DNA from: an uncultured Lachnospiraceae bacterium
GTDB lineage: Bacteria > Bacillota > Clostridia > Lachnospirales > Lachnospiraceae
DNA length: 64,000 bases
Direction of reading: 5' to 3'
NCBI GenBank assembly: GCA_910585605.1
Contig: CAJUFL010000007.1
Location: forward strand, 26,048 to 90,047
Shown here: positions 44,093 to 52,786 of the stretch, piece after piece
How the letters are laid out: each line of letters opens with the position of its first letter
Numbering within the stretch: position 1 is the stretch's first letter
Notes under the pieces: model-generated
Databases searched by the model: none
What the model was told of the DNA's origin: nothing
Seen by the model: only the letters and a program-made list of their open reading frames with translations
Position numbers and translations under genes: made by a program

Positions 44093-45616
44093 CTAATACC
44101 AGTCATGCTTCTCATTCCGGTCAAGTGCATTGATTTTCTCCATTTCTTCATCCGTCAGTTCAAAATCATACAGCTCCGTATTCTCCTGTATATGCGCAGG
44201 ATTGCTGGAACCCGGAATCACCACAACACCTTTTTGCAGATTCCATCGAAGAATCACCTGTGCCGAAGATTTTCCATGTGCCTTTGCTATGGCAGCAATC
44301 GTCTCATCTCCTAACAGCTCTGCTGTATGCCCTCTTCCTCCAAGTGGATACCAGCCCTGTACCACGATGCCGAGATTCTGAATATAAGGAATAACATCAT
44401 TCTCCTGGTAATACGGATGAATTTCATTCTGGACCAATGCGGGAGTGATGTTAACCTGTGGCAGAAATTCTTCCAACTCTTCCACATACCAGTTTGACAA
44501 TCCGATGGAACGGATTTTTCCCTCATCTACCGCCTTTTCCATTGCCTTATATGCCTTGACGTCATTTGTCCCCGGATGGTGTAAAAGCATCATATCAATA
44601 TATTCAATATCCAGTTTTTCCAGTGCTACATCGATTGCCTTTTCCGGCTCTTCAAACTGATTAGGATACAGCTTTGTAATCACAAAAATTTCCCCACGGG
44701 AAATACCGGAATCCCTGACTGCCCTACCTACTTCCTCCTCATTATGGTACATATAGGCAGTGTCGATCAGTCTTACACCACGTTTTAACGCTTCAGAAAC
44801 AGAAGACACGCAAGTCTCATCCTCTAAGCTGTAAGTACCAAGTCCGTTTAACGGCATCTCATATCCGCTGTTTAGCGTCACCGTTTTTTTCTCAAAATCA
44901 AAGACACGTTCTGCTGCTTCTTTCCCTGTACTTTCTCCTGCAAAAGGCTGAATCCCCATCTCGTCCAGCCATCCGGTAATCTCACTCTCCATAGTACCAC
45001 CTGCAAACCGGTTTCCATCCTTCCATTCCACACTGCCGTCCACAAGGGAATGCAGGTTTTTATCACTGGAACCGATTCCGCTGCTATGGGAAGTACAAAA
45101 CGGCACAATCGTTTTTCCGCTGAAATCATAACTCTCTAAAAAAGTACTGATGATTCTCGGTGCCTGCCCCCACCAAATGGGATATGCCAACACCACGGTA
45201 GTATACTGATCCATATTCTCTACTTTACCGGAAATCGCAGGTCTGGCATTGGCATCATCCTGCTCCTTGTTGGCTCTGGAATTCGATTTGTTATAATCCA
45301 GATCCTCACTGGTATAAGGAGTTTCCGCTACGATTTCATACAAATCTGCATTCAGATACCCTGCCGCATATTCCGCCAGAGGCTTTGTTGTACCTGTGCA
45401 GGAGAAATAAGCAACTAAAATATTTGTGGTTTCTTTTGACTGGTTATTCCGTTTCATGGTATCTGCCTCGTCATTACTGGTCACGCTGCTGTTTGTCTCC
45501 TTATTACTGGTTGCGCCGCTACTTGCATCCCTCTGTCCTGTCTGATTCTTATTGCCACATGCCGTCATACCGACCAGGACGGCAAACAATATGATAATAC
45601 TGCACAATCTTTTCAT
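44093..45616 (-). CDS. Lipoprotein flavodoxin fused to an aldo/keto reductase
   Basis: About 507 residues from ATG 45616 (MKRLCSIIILFAVLVGMTAC; AAGGA upstream). A type II signal with Cys at the lipobox gives a membrane-anchored, extracytoplasmic protein. An S/T/N-rich tether is followed by a flavodoxin domain (FMN phosphate loop SCTGTTKPLAEY, then YPIWWGQAPR and PFCTSHSSGIG), then a complete aldo/keto reductase (LIDTAYMY, ITKLYP, LLHHPG, GLSNW, IPGSSNPAHI). Both catalytic halves look intact. An FMN domain beside an NAD(P)H-type barrel outside the membrane is unusual; it may take electrons from membrane carriers. A further flavodoxin lies nearby. Confidence 0.88.
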   Translation of the reverse strand: MKRLCSIIILFAVLVGMTACGNKNQTGQRDASSGATSNKETNSSVTSNDEADTMKRNNQSKETTNILVAYFSCTGTTKPLAEYAAGYLNADLYEIVAETPYTSEDLDYNKSNSRANKEQDDANARPAISGKVENMDQYTTVVLAYPIWWGQAPRIISTFLESYDFSGKTIVPFCTSHSSGIGSSDKNLHSLVDGSVEWKDGNRFAGGTMESEITGWLDEMGIQPFAGESTGKEAAERVFDFEKKTVTLNSGYEMPLNGLGTYSLEDETCVSSVSEALKRGVRLIDTAYMYHNEEEVGRAVRDSGISRGEIFVITKLYPNQFEEPEKAIDVALEKLDIEYIDMMLLHHPGTNDVKAYKAMEKAVDEGKIRSIGLSNWYVEELEEFLPQVNITPALVQNEIHPYYQENDVIPYIQNLGIVVQGWYPLGGRGHTAELLGDETIAAIAKAHGKSSAQVILRWNLQKGVVVIPGSSNPAHIQENTELYDFELTDEEMEKINALDRNEKHDWY

Positions 45617-45637
45617 GAATCCACATCCTTTCAAAAA

Positions 45638-46222
45638 TCACCTATTACTATCATCTAATTTATGCAAAACATATGCCATATTCTCACCAAGATTTTTCAT
45701 ATTCTGCATCCCTTCCTCATCCTTCCGGACATCCCCCGGCATCTGACCATACACCATATTCCAGTATGTCGAACCTACTATAATCATCTCCTGATTCATA
45801 AAAAAGTGATTCATGGCATCTACTGCCGATAATGCCCCTCCTCTGCGAAGTGCCACCACAGAAGCTCCAACTTTATATCGGTTGTTCAAACTGCCGCGGT
45901 TCATATCACTGACCACTGCCGCCCGCTCCAGAAATGCCTGCATACTGGCAGAGATGTTTGCTGAATAAACAGGCGAACCCAGCAGGATTCCGTCTGCCTC
46001 CATCATTTTGTCAAAGGTTTCCCGAAAAATATCCTTCCTGTGTACACAGTTTTTCTGACCTCCACATGCCCAGCATGCTTTACACGGTTCGATAACCTGC
46101 CCCCCAAACTGTACCAGTTCCGTCTCAATTCCCTGTTTATTTAATTCTTCAAATACCTTATTCATAATAATAGCTGTATTGCCGTCTTTTCTGGCACTGC
46201 CGTTAATACCTAACACTTTCAA
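45638..46222 (-). CDS. NADPH-dependent FMN reductase / iron-sulphur flavoprotein-like
   Basis: 194 residues; TTG start at 46222 after GGAGG. The FMN-binding LGINGSARKDGNTAI, GSPVYSANISASM and a CKACWACGGQKNC cysteine cluster are visible. The cluster resembles that of iron-sulphur flavoproteins in anaerobes, though cluster binding is not certain. Cytosolic electron transfer or quinone/flavin reduction is likely. It lies in a run of flavin genes with similar orientation. Confidence 0.87.
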   Translation of the reverse strand: MKVLGINGSARKDGNTAIIMNKVFEELNKQGIETELVQFGGQVIEPCKACWACGGQKNCVHRKDIFRETFDKMMEADGILLGSPVYSANISASMQAFLERAAVVSDMNRGSLNNRYKVGASVVALRRGGALSAVDAMNHFFMNQEMIIVGSTYWNMVYGQMPGDVRKDEEGMQNMKNLGENMAYVLHKLDDSNR

Positions 46223-46252
46223 TGCTGATTTCCTCCTTATGACAAATCATTT

Positions 46253-46831
46253 TCATACTGATAATTCCTTATAATTAATTTTACGAATTTCCTTTGCCGG
46301 AACACCGCCCACCACAGTAAACGGCTCGACATCTTTTATAACGACTGCCCCTGCTGCAACCACAGACCATCGGCCAATGGTAACTCCCGGCAGAATGGTG
46401 GCATTGGAACCAATCCATACATGGTCTTCTATGACAATCGGTGCATAACGGTTTTTCCTCTGATTCATAGGATATAAATCATGGTTAATGGTCGCCAGCA
46501 CCACATTATGTCCAATCAGGGAACCATCTCCGATGGTAATCCCTCCCTGATCCTGAAAATGACAGCCTGAATTGATAAAAATATCTCTGCCAAGGGTAAT
46601 GTTCTTTCCAAAATCGGTGTAAAATGGCGGGAACATCCGGAAGCTATCATCCATCTTTTTTCCTGTCAGCCTGCCCATAATCTCACGGATTTCTTCTGGT
46701 GTATGGTACCTGTTATTCAGCTCCATACTAATGCGGATGGCCTCCTGAAAGAGGCTGTCTGCATATGCCTCACGCTCTGGATTTTCCCCTGTGTCATCCT
46801 TAAAACCATCTATCACATCTTTTACTGTCAA
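46253..46831 (-). CDS. Left-handed beta-helix O-acetyltransferase (maltose/galactoside type)
   Basis: 192 residues. The N-terminus has the maltose-acetyltransferase helix pair; the hexapeptide repeats run from ITLGRDIFINSGC through IGDGSLIGHNVVLAT (catalytic His in NHDLYP) to GVTIGRWSVVAAGAVV. It would transfer acetyl from acetyl-CoA to a sugar. The start appears to be TTG at 46831, after GGAGATGTAAGAT, which sits at the end of a short upstream frame. Its link to the flavin genes is positional only. Confidence 0.87.
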   Translation of the reverse strand: MTVKDVIDGFKDDTGENPEREAYADSLFQEAIRISMELNNRYHTPEEIREIMGRLTGKKMDDSFRMFPPFYTDFGKNITLGRDIFINSGCHFQDQGGITIGDGSLIGHNVVLATINHDLYPMNQRKNRYAPIVIEDHVWIGSNATILPGVTIGRWSVVAAGAVVIKDVEPFTVVGGVPAKEIRKINYKELSV

Positions 46832-46834
46832 ATC

Positions 46835-46945
46835 TTACATCTCCTTTTCCCATTCCCGCAGCGTCTGGACAACTGCTTCATCAACCAGTTTTTCCAAACA
46901 ACTGACCTCCTCTTCATTCAACTTAATCTGTGCCGCTCTTGCCAC
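46835..46945 (-). pseudogene. Possible remnant or tiny coupled frame before the acetyltransferase gene
   Basis: A 36-codon frame (VARAAQIKLNEEEVSCLEKL..., ending EWEKEM) with a GTG but no ribosome site lies between the exported flavodoxin stop and the acetyltransferase start. It reads like the C-terminal end of a larger protein and its last codons supply the next gene's ribosome site. Confidence 0.3.
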
Positions 46946-46950
46946 CTGGC

Positions 46951-47559
46951 TTACTGAATCACTTTATTCTTCTTCAACCACTCACGTATCCTCTTATCAC
47001 TGACACTATTGGCTGTCAGTCCCGTTTTTACCTTTGCACCCTTACAAACTTTTTTAATATTTTTTACACTGTCACCAATTCCTGTTCCACCACTTGTACA
47101 GAATGGAATGATCGTTTTGCCTGACAAGTCATAGGATTCCAAAAAAGAATAGACAGCCATGGGGGCATCTCCCCACCATACAGGGTAACCGATCAGTATC
47201 GTGTCATATTTTTTCATGGATTTTACTCTCTTTTTTAATGCAGGTCTTACTTTTTCATCCTGCTCTTTTTGTGCTGTATTTAACATTTTGTCATAGCTTG
47301 ATGGATACTTTTTCTTTGTCTGTATCCGAAAAAGAGTCCCACCTGTCATTTTCTTAATCTTCTTTGCCACTGTCTTGGTTGTGCCAGTTCGGGAAAAATA
47401 CACAACCAAAACCTTTTTCTTCTGATTCTTTGCTGACTGCTTTACCTCTTTCTTTGTTGTTGCCGCTACCGCATATGTGGAATATCCGTTTACAGCTACC
47501 CCCATAAACAGCACAAAACAAACCAAAAATGCAACAATCTTCTTTCCTGTTCTTTTCAT
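46951..47559 (-). CDS. Exported flavodoxin
   Basis: 202 residues: signal peptide (KKIVAFLVCFVLFMGVAVNG, likely cut after YAVAA), a lysine-rich linker, then a flavodoxin domain with FMN loop SRTGTTKTVAKK, YPVWWGDAPMA and PFCTSGGTGIGD. Without a lipobox it would be released or held by positive charge. Its flavodoxin part resembles that of the lipoprotein fusion 1.5 kb away, suggesting duplication. It is divergent from the LysR gene, which may control it. Confidence 0.88.
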   Translation of the reverse strand: MKRTGKKIVAFLVCFVLFMGVAVNGYSTYAVAATTKKEVKQSAKNQKKKVLVVYFSRTGTTKTVAKKIKKMTGGTLFRIQTKKKYPSSYDKMLNTAQKEQDEKVRPALKKRVKSMKKYDTILIGYPVWWGDAPMAVYSFLESYDLSGKTIIPFCTSGGTGIGDSVKNIKKVCKGAKVKTGLTANSVSDKRIREWLKKNKVIQ

Positions 47560-47770
47560 AATGCCACAACCTTTCTTATAAAATTATGTTTTTATACAGC
47601 AGCCAGCCTTAATATACACCAAAAACTGCTGTCTCCTGCCTTGCTGCTTATAGTTTAGCAAGCACGATTAAAAATATCAAATACATATATTAAATACATT
47701 CCCATACTTGAAAGGTATTTCTATAGATGATATACTGGTTTTATACTTCATTACTGGAAGGGGGATTTCT

Positions 47771-48652
47771 ATGGACATCCGGGTGTTACAATATTTTCTG
47801 GCTGTAGCAAGAGAAGAAAGCATAACAAAAGCAGCCGAATCACTCAATATGACCCAGCCGCCTTTATCAAGACAGCTAAAAGAATTGGAGGAGGAACTGG
47901 GAAAACAGCTCCTGATTCGTGGTAACCGTAAAGTTACCCTCACGGAAGAGGGCATGATTTTGCGGAAACGAGCAGAAGAAATGGTAGAATTGATGGAAAA
48001 AACAAAATCAGAAGTGAGTTCCTCCGGCAAAAATATTCGTGGAGAAATATATATTGGTGGTGGGGAAACAGAAGGGATGAGACTGATAGCCAAAATAGCA
48101 GAAAAAATGAAAACAAAGCACCCACACATCTGCTATCATTTATTCAGTGGCAATGCAGATGATGTAACAGAACGCTTGGACCGGGGACTTTTGGATTTTG
48201 GAATTCTGATTGACCCGGCAGATATCAAAAAATACGATTTTATCAAACTGCCTACGAAAGACAAATGGGGACTGCTTATGAGACGTGACCATCCTCTTGC
48301 CGGAAAGCAGGGAATAAAACCAAAAGACTTGCAGGGAATTCCACTGATTGCATCACGACAGTCCCTCGCACATAATGAATTGTCCGGCTGGCTTGGCAAA
48401 CAATATGGATCCCTGCATATCATTACAACCTACAACCTCCTTTATAACGCCTCTTTGATGGTTGAAGAAAATGTGGGCTGTGCCTTATGTCTCGACCATA
48501 TTATACCAGAATATGAAAACAGCCCTTTATGCTTCCGCCCACTGGAACCACAGATCGAAGTGGGGCTTAATATCGTCTGGAAAAAGTATCAGGTCTTTTC
48601 TTCTGCCGCTGAAGCATTTCTGGAAAGACTTCGGCAGGATTTTGAAAATTAA
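47771..48652 (+). CDS. LysR-family transcription regulator
   Basis: 293 residues from ATG 47771 (GGAAGGGGG upstream); a longer reading from 47708 is unlikely. The N-terminal winged helix reads MDIRVLQYFLAVAREESITK with TQPPLSRQLKELEEELG; the effector domain follows (about 90-290). LysR proteins usually control the divergent neighbour; here that is the exported-flavodoxin cluster, with 211 bases between the two starts. The ligand is unknown. Confidence 0.92.
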   Translation: MDIRVLQYFLAVAREESITKAAESLNMTQPPLSRQLKELEEELGKQLLIRGNRKVTLTEEGMILRKRAEEMVELMEKTKSEVSSSGKNIRGEIYIGGGETEGMRLIAKIAEKMKTKHPHICYHLFSGNADDVTERLDRGLLDFGILIDPADIKKYDFIKLPTKDKWGLLMRRDHPLAGKQGIKPKDLQGIPLIASRQSLAHNELSGWLGKQYGSLHIITTYNLLYNASLMVEENVGCALCLDHIIPEYENSPLCFRPLEPQIEVGLNIVWKKYQVFSSAAEAFLERLRQDFEN

Positions 48653-48732
48653 CATTTTTTAAACAGTACCACAGAATATAATTTCCTTTTCTATAAATTC
48701 ACATCTTACAGTTTATTATAAGCAGGAAAAGA

Positions 48733-48763
48733 GCGATAGAACTGGGGAGATTCTATCGCCTTT
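48733..48763 (+). terminator. Probable terminator of the LysR gene
   Basis: GCGATAGAA and TTCTATCGC form a 9-bp stem with a 9-base loop, followed by C and TTT. The T-run is short. Confidence 0.6.
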
Positions 48764-48852
48764 AATCTACAAGCTTTTTATTTCACAATAAATTTCAGTA
48801 ATAATTCTACAGATTACAATCTTTCAGTCTGACAATTCATAATTAACCTCTT

Positions 48853-49209
48853 TTAATCCTGAATGATCGCATCATCCTTAGTATAAGCATCCAGTGAATT
48901 TTCCTTCACCTGAATACACGCAAAACTAATCGCAGTATCTTCTGCCGCAAAGAACTGTCTTTTTCCTGTAGGCGAAATACGAATCCAGTCACCAGCCGCA
49001 AGTTCTACCGTTTCTCCATCAATAACAGCTTTCCCTTTTCCCGAAAGAACAACGTAAATCTCTTCGTTATTCTTATGAGAATGAATAAAAGGTACACTTG
49101 CCCCTGCTGGCAGATTATTAATACTTACCTCTGCCCCCGTCAAAGAAAGCTTATCATGAAGTTCTGTTCTCGCATCCTGTTCTACACTAACTTTACTATA
49201 ATTTACCAT
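48853..49209 (-). CDS. Small cupin-domain protein
   Basis: 118 residues with the cupin motifs FIHSHKNNEEIYVVLSGKG and AGDWIRISPTGKRQFF. The metal-ligand histidines HSH and a glutamate are present. Cytosolic; the function of such stand-alone cupins ranges from sugar binding to dioxygenation, and cannot be told here. It has a very clear promoter and lies after an Rrf2 regulator gene, which probably controls it. AGGAGG lies before ATG 49209. Confidence 0.88.
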   Translation of the reverse strand: MVNYSKVSVEQDARTELHDKLSLTGAEVSINNLPAGASVPFIHSHKNNEEIYVVLSGKGKAVIDGETVELAAGDWIRISPTGKRQFFAAEDTAISFACIQVKENSLDAYTKDDAIIQD

Positions 49210-49228
49210 ATTTTTACCTCCTGTTTTT

Positions 49229-49292
49229 GTTGTAACTTTTATTGATACATCACATCATAGCACTTTTCCATTGTATCGTCAATAGTTACAAC
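49229..49292 (-). promoter_or_regulatory. Cupin promoter flanked by a matching inverted repeat
   Basis: TTGACG (49277-49282), 17 bases, TATGAT (49254-49259). GTTGTAACT (49229-49237) and AGTTACAAC (49284-49292) are perfect inverted repeats that bracket the promoter, with inner ATTGA/TCAAT also matching. This is a likely operator, perhaps for the adjacent Rrf2 protein. Confidence 0.75.
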
Positions 49293-49303
49293 AAACTTTT
49301 TAA

Positions 49304-49344
49304 AAATATCCCGTAGTCCTTAAAAAATGAACTACGGGATATTT
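49304..49344 (-). terminator. Terminator of the Rrf2 gene
   Basis: AAATATCCCGTAGT and ACTACGGGATATTT form a 14-bp stem with a 13-base loop and T-rich flanks on both strands. Confidence 0.75.
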
Positions 49345-49349
49345 TACGC

Positions 49350-49778
49350 TCATATCAATGCTTTTGTATCATTCATGATATCCTGTATCGATATTGACTT
49401 CATTTCCATTTCCATTGCTTTCTGGATTTTTTCAAGTCTTCCATCTAAAATAGCATGAATATTTTTCCCCACGGGACATAGCTGACTGGGATTTTCATGA
49501 AAATGAAAAAGCGTTCCATCTTCTACACATTCCACGGCATTGTATACATCAAATAATGTAATCTCATTTAAGGGTTTTTCTATATCGGTTCCCCCGCTGC
49601 CCCTCTTAACATGAATGATTCCTGCTCTTTTAAGCTGCTGTAATAAACGCCTTATAACCACAGGATTTACATTCACACTCGATGCAAGAAATTCACTTGT
49701 CACTTTGTAATCATTTTTAAATGTCTCAATGCATACAAGAACATGAATAGCAATCGTAAATCTGCTTGATATCTGCAT
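49350..49778 (-). CDS. Rrf2-family transcription regulator
   Basis: 142 residues from ATG 49778 (MQISSRFTIAIHVLVCIETF; GAGGTGG upstream). The Rrf2 winged helix is clear (TSEFLASSVNVNPVVIRRLL, then GSGGTDIEKPLNEITLFDV). Only two cysteines lie in the usual cluster loop (VECVEDGT and SQLCPVG), so a typical three-cysteine Fe-S site is not evident; a YwnA/CymR-like, thiol or ligand-responsive type is possible. It is upstream of the cupin gene and its operator. Confidence 0.9.
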   Translation of the reverse strand: MQISSRFTIAIHVLVCIETFKNDYKVTSEFLASSVNVNPVVIRRLLQQLKRAGIIHVKRGSGGTDIEKPLNEITLFDVYNAVECVEDGTLFHFHENPSQLCPVGKNIHAILDGRLEKIQKAMEMEMKSISIQDIMNDTKALI

Positions 49779-49849
49779 ATTCCACCTCAATCTTATTCGT
49801 TTGATAGAAAAGTTACTTTTAAACAAAATACAGTCAACCGCAAAGATAA

Positions 49850-50788
49850 TTACAGATTTGCTTTCACCTGCTTATAGATTCCTTCAGCATCCAGCTCATA
49901 CTTATGCAACAGTTCTGCTGCCGGACCGGATTCACCAAATCGGTCTCTCATACCAATCTTATAGACCGGTGCCGGTGCATTTTCACAGAGTACATCACAG
50001 ACTGCGGAACCGAGTCCCCCGATCACGGAATGCTCTTCTACTGTAAAGAGTTTCTTTGTCTCTTTTGCTGCTTTTATTATGATATCCTTATCAATCGGCT
50101 TAATGGTGTGGATATTTATTACCCGTGCATCAATCCCGTCTTTTTCCAGATTTTCGGCTGCTTCCACTGCAAATCCAACCTCTAATCCGGTTGCCACGAT
50201 CGTAATATCTTTTCCTTCTCTTACGGTAACACCCTTTCCAATCTCAAACTCATAATCCGGCTTGTCATTGATGACTGGTGCTGCCAGCCGTCCAAAACGG
50301 AGATAGACCGGACCCTTATATGCATAAGCTGCTTTTACCGCTGCCCTTGCTTCTATATCATCCGATGGGTTAATAATTACCATATTGGGAATCGTACGCA
50401 TCAATGCGATATCCTCATTACACTGATGGGTTGCTCCGTCCTCACCCACGGAAATCCCTGCATGGGTTGCTCCAATCTTTACATTTAACTTGGGATAACC
50501 GATAGTATTACGAACCTGCTCGAAAGCTCGTCCCGCTGCAAACATCGCAAAGCTGGAAGCAAAAGGTACCTTACCTGTCAGAGATAAGCCTGCTGCAATG
50601 CCCATCATATTACACTCTGCAATTCCACAATCTATATGCCTTTCCGGAAATTCCTTCTTAAAAATGCCCGTCTTTGTAGCCGCTGCCAGATCTGCATCCA
50701 AAACCACCAGATCCTCATGTTCTTTTCCAAGCTCCACCAAAGCATTTCCATAACTTTCACGGGTCGCTATCTTCTTTACTTCTGACAT
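49850..50788 (-). CDS. Transketolase, C-terminal subunit
   Basis: 312 residues covering the pyrimidine-binding and C-terminal domains: TRESYGNALVELGKEHEDLV, IDCGIAECNMMGIAAGLSLT with the catalytic glutamate, then HAGISVGEDGATHQ. Together with the upstream N-terminal subunit it makes one transketolase; split subunits are normal in many Firmicutes. It overlaps the N-subunit gene by 13 bases. Works in the nonoxidative pentose phosphate pathway with thiamine diphosphate. A DXP-synthase role is less likely given the split layout and short length. Confidence 0.92.
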   Translation of the reverse strand: MSEVKKIATRESYGNALVELGKEHEDLVVLDADLAAATKTGIFKKEFPERHIDCGIAECNMMGIAAGLSLTGKVPFASSFAMFAAGRAFEQVRNTIGYPKLNVKIGATHAGISVGEDGATHQCNEDIALMRTIPNMVIINPSDDIEARAAVKAAYAYKGPVYLRFGRLAAPVINDKPDYEFEIGKGVTVREGKDITIVATGLEVGFAVEAAENLEKDGIDARVINIHTIKPIDKDIIIKAAKETKKLFTVEEHSVIGGLGSAVCDVLCENAPAPVYKIGMRDRFGESGPAAELLHKYELDAEGIYKQVKANL

Positions 50789-51612
50789 AACGCTTCACCT
50801 ACCTTTTCTAAATCTGCCATTGCAGTTTCGTACTGCTCGTCATTCGGTGCTGCACCATGCCATGATGCCTGATTCTCCATAAAGGAAACGTCTTTACCTT
50901 TAACGGTTTTTGCAATAATAGCCGTCGGCATTCCTTTTGTCTCCCTCGCTTCCTTAAACGCAGCGTCTAATGCATCAAAATCATGCCCGTCCACATCAAT
51001 CACATGAAAATTAAATGCCTTAAATTTATCCACAATGGGATATGGGGAACAGACATCGGCTACACTTCCGTCAATCTGTAAATCATTATTATCTACTATC
51101 ACTACTAAGTTATCCAACCGCTTATGACCTGCAAACATTGCTGCTTCCCAGACCTGTCCTTCCTGAATCTCACCGTCACCAAGAAGCGTATATACTCGGT
51201 AATCCTCCTCTGACAGCTTTGCAGAAAGTGCCATACCCACTGCAACAGAGATACCCTGTCCCAGAGAACCTGCCGACATATCTACACCGGGAGTTCCTTT
51301 CATATCTGGATGTCCCTGAAGCATCTCTCCGGTCTTACGAAGCTTTACCAGTTCTTCTTCCGGAAAATATCCCTTCATTGCCAGTGCGCCGTAAAGAGCC
51401 GGTGCCACATGACCCTTTGACAGTACAAAGCGATCCCTGTCCGGCTTGTCCGGTGCCTTCGGGTCTATGTTCATTTCCTCAAAATACAAATAGGTTACAA
51501 TATCCGCAGCTGACAGTGAGCCGCCCGGATGACCGCATTTCGCAGCATGCAGGGAAGTCACAATGTGCTTTCTCAACTGATTCGCACATTTTTGAAGTTC
51601 TAACTTATTCAT
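50776..51612 (-). CDS. Transketolase, N-terminal (thiamine diphosphate) subunit
   Basis: 278 residues from ATG 51612 (MNKLELQKCANQLRKH; AGGAG upstream). It carries AAKCGHPGGSLSAADIVTYL, the thiamine diphosphate motif GDGEIQEGQVWEAAMF ... NNDLQIDG and MSAGSLGQGISVAVGMAL. It pairs with the overlapping C-terminal subunit to move two-carbon units between sugar phosphates. The longer reading to 51651 lacks a ribosome site. Confidence 0.93.
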   Translation of the reverse strand: MNKLELQKCANQLRKHIVTSLHAAKCGHPGGSLSAADIVTYLYFEEMNIDPKAPDKPDRDRFVLSKGHVAPALYGALAMKGYFPEEELVKLRKTGEMLQGHPDMKGTPGVDMSAGSLGQGISVAVGMALSAKLSEEDYRVYTLLGDGEIQEGQVWEAAMFAGHKRLDNLVVIVDNNDLQIDGSVADVCSPYPIVDKFKAFNFHVIDVDGHDFDALDAAFKEARETKGMPTAIIAKTVKGKDVSFMENQASWHGAAPNDEQYETAMADLEKVGEALCQK

Positions 51613-51794
51613 GATCAATCTCCTAACTGTTACTGGTGTGCACCACACCATATTAACTGTTACTCCTTTTCCTATTATAAATGAAAAGGGATTCTTTCAA
51701 CAGGGGCTGTTGCATTAGCAAAATAAAAAAATTAAACTTTAATGCGGCATCCCCTACTGACACACTAAACCAACTATTATTGTATAAGCAAACC

Positions 51795-51836
51795 AAAAAA
51801 AAGCAAGCCTTTTTTACAAAAAACCTGCTTTTTTCC
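51795..51836. terminator. Imperfect bidirectional terminator candidate
   Basis: A-rich and T-rich arms (AAAAAAGCA with TGCTTTTTT) surround an inner TTTTTT/AAAAAA pair. It lies in the 358-base gap 51613-51970 between the transketolase and HAD genes; nothing else was seen in that gap. Confidence 0.45.
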
Positions 51837-51970
51837 TAATGCTACAAGAATTTCTCCATATCTTATGCAATTTTATACATTATGCCGAGTCCTTTTTCTG
51901 TTTTGATATATTATTTCTGACCATATCATGTCGTTTTCAGAAAAATCATCAACCTAACCGCCTGCCAAAG

Positions 51971-52639
51971 TCAGAAAAAGACAGACAATCCTTCCCTGAA
52001 ATCCCGAATACAGATATCCGTTTTCCCTGTTTCCTCTAATAATTCCCGGCTGCTGTCGGCATATATTCCGATAATCCTTCCAATACCTGCCCTGTCAGCT
52101 GATATCACACCGGACACAGCATCTTCAAATACCACGCATTCTTCTGCTTTTGCAGATAATTTTTCTACAGCCTTCAGATAAATATCCGGCTCTGGTTTCC
52201 CTTTTAACGATGCATCATCATAGACGATTTTTCCTATGTCAAACCATTTTTCCAGAGAAAAATACTCAAAGTAAAAATTCATATTGGCAAGATTAGCTGC
52301 TGTGGCGATCGTCATGGGAATCTCATCTGCCTTTGCCCTGTCCAAAAATTCCTGTGCACCCTCCGTCAAATGAAACCTCTCTTTGTTTTCCAGACAAAGC
52401 CTCCGGTAACAAACCTCCTTTTCCTCTGAGTATGCCGTAATCTCTTCCTTTGTCAGTTTCCCTTTTCCGAGAAAATGCTCTAGAATCATAGGAGAGGTTT
52501 TTCCATGCACATGCAGTTTAAATTCCTCTTCTGTCACCTCTCTGTGACAAAGCTTTTCCACATACTGACGCCATGCTGTCTCATGCATGTAAGAATCCAT
52601 CACCAAAGTTCCGTTAAAGTCGAATATAAATGCCTGCAA
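51971..52639 (-). CDS. HAD-superfamily phosphatase / phosphoglucomutase-like
   Basis: 222 residues, TTG start at 52639 after AAGGA. Nucleophile motif FIFDFNGTLV (Asn replaces the usual second-position Asp context of DxDGT, but DxNGT is seen in this group), threonine motif TIATAAN, lysine in GKPEPDIYLKA and acid motif VFEDAVSGVISADRAG. The alpha-helical cap (about 15-90) resembles beta-phosphoglucomutase and phosphatase relatives. The substrate is probably a small sugar phosphate; I cannot say which. Confidence 0.88.
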   Translation of the reverse strand: MQAFIFDFNGTLVMDSYMHETAWRQYVEKLCHREVTEEEFKLHVHGKTSPMILEHFLGKGKLTKEEITAYSEEKEVCYRRLCLENKERFHLTEGAQEFLDRAKADEIPMTIATAANLANMNFYFEYFSLEKWFDIGKIVYDDASLKGKPEPDIYLKAVEKLSAKAEECVVFEDAVSGVISADRAGIGRIIGIYADSSRELLEETGKTDICIRDFREGLSVFF

Positions 52640-52786
52640 ATTTTTTCCTTCTTTCTCAAGTATGATAATCTTTAAATTTCCCAGTTTAAACTTAACTTTG
52701 TATAATGTATTATACCGAGCAGGATATAAAAAGAAAAGGGATATTGCCGTTTTTCCGAAAACTCTCCCAAAAGGTAAAGTAAATAC

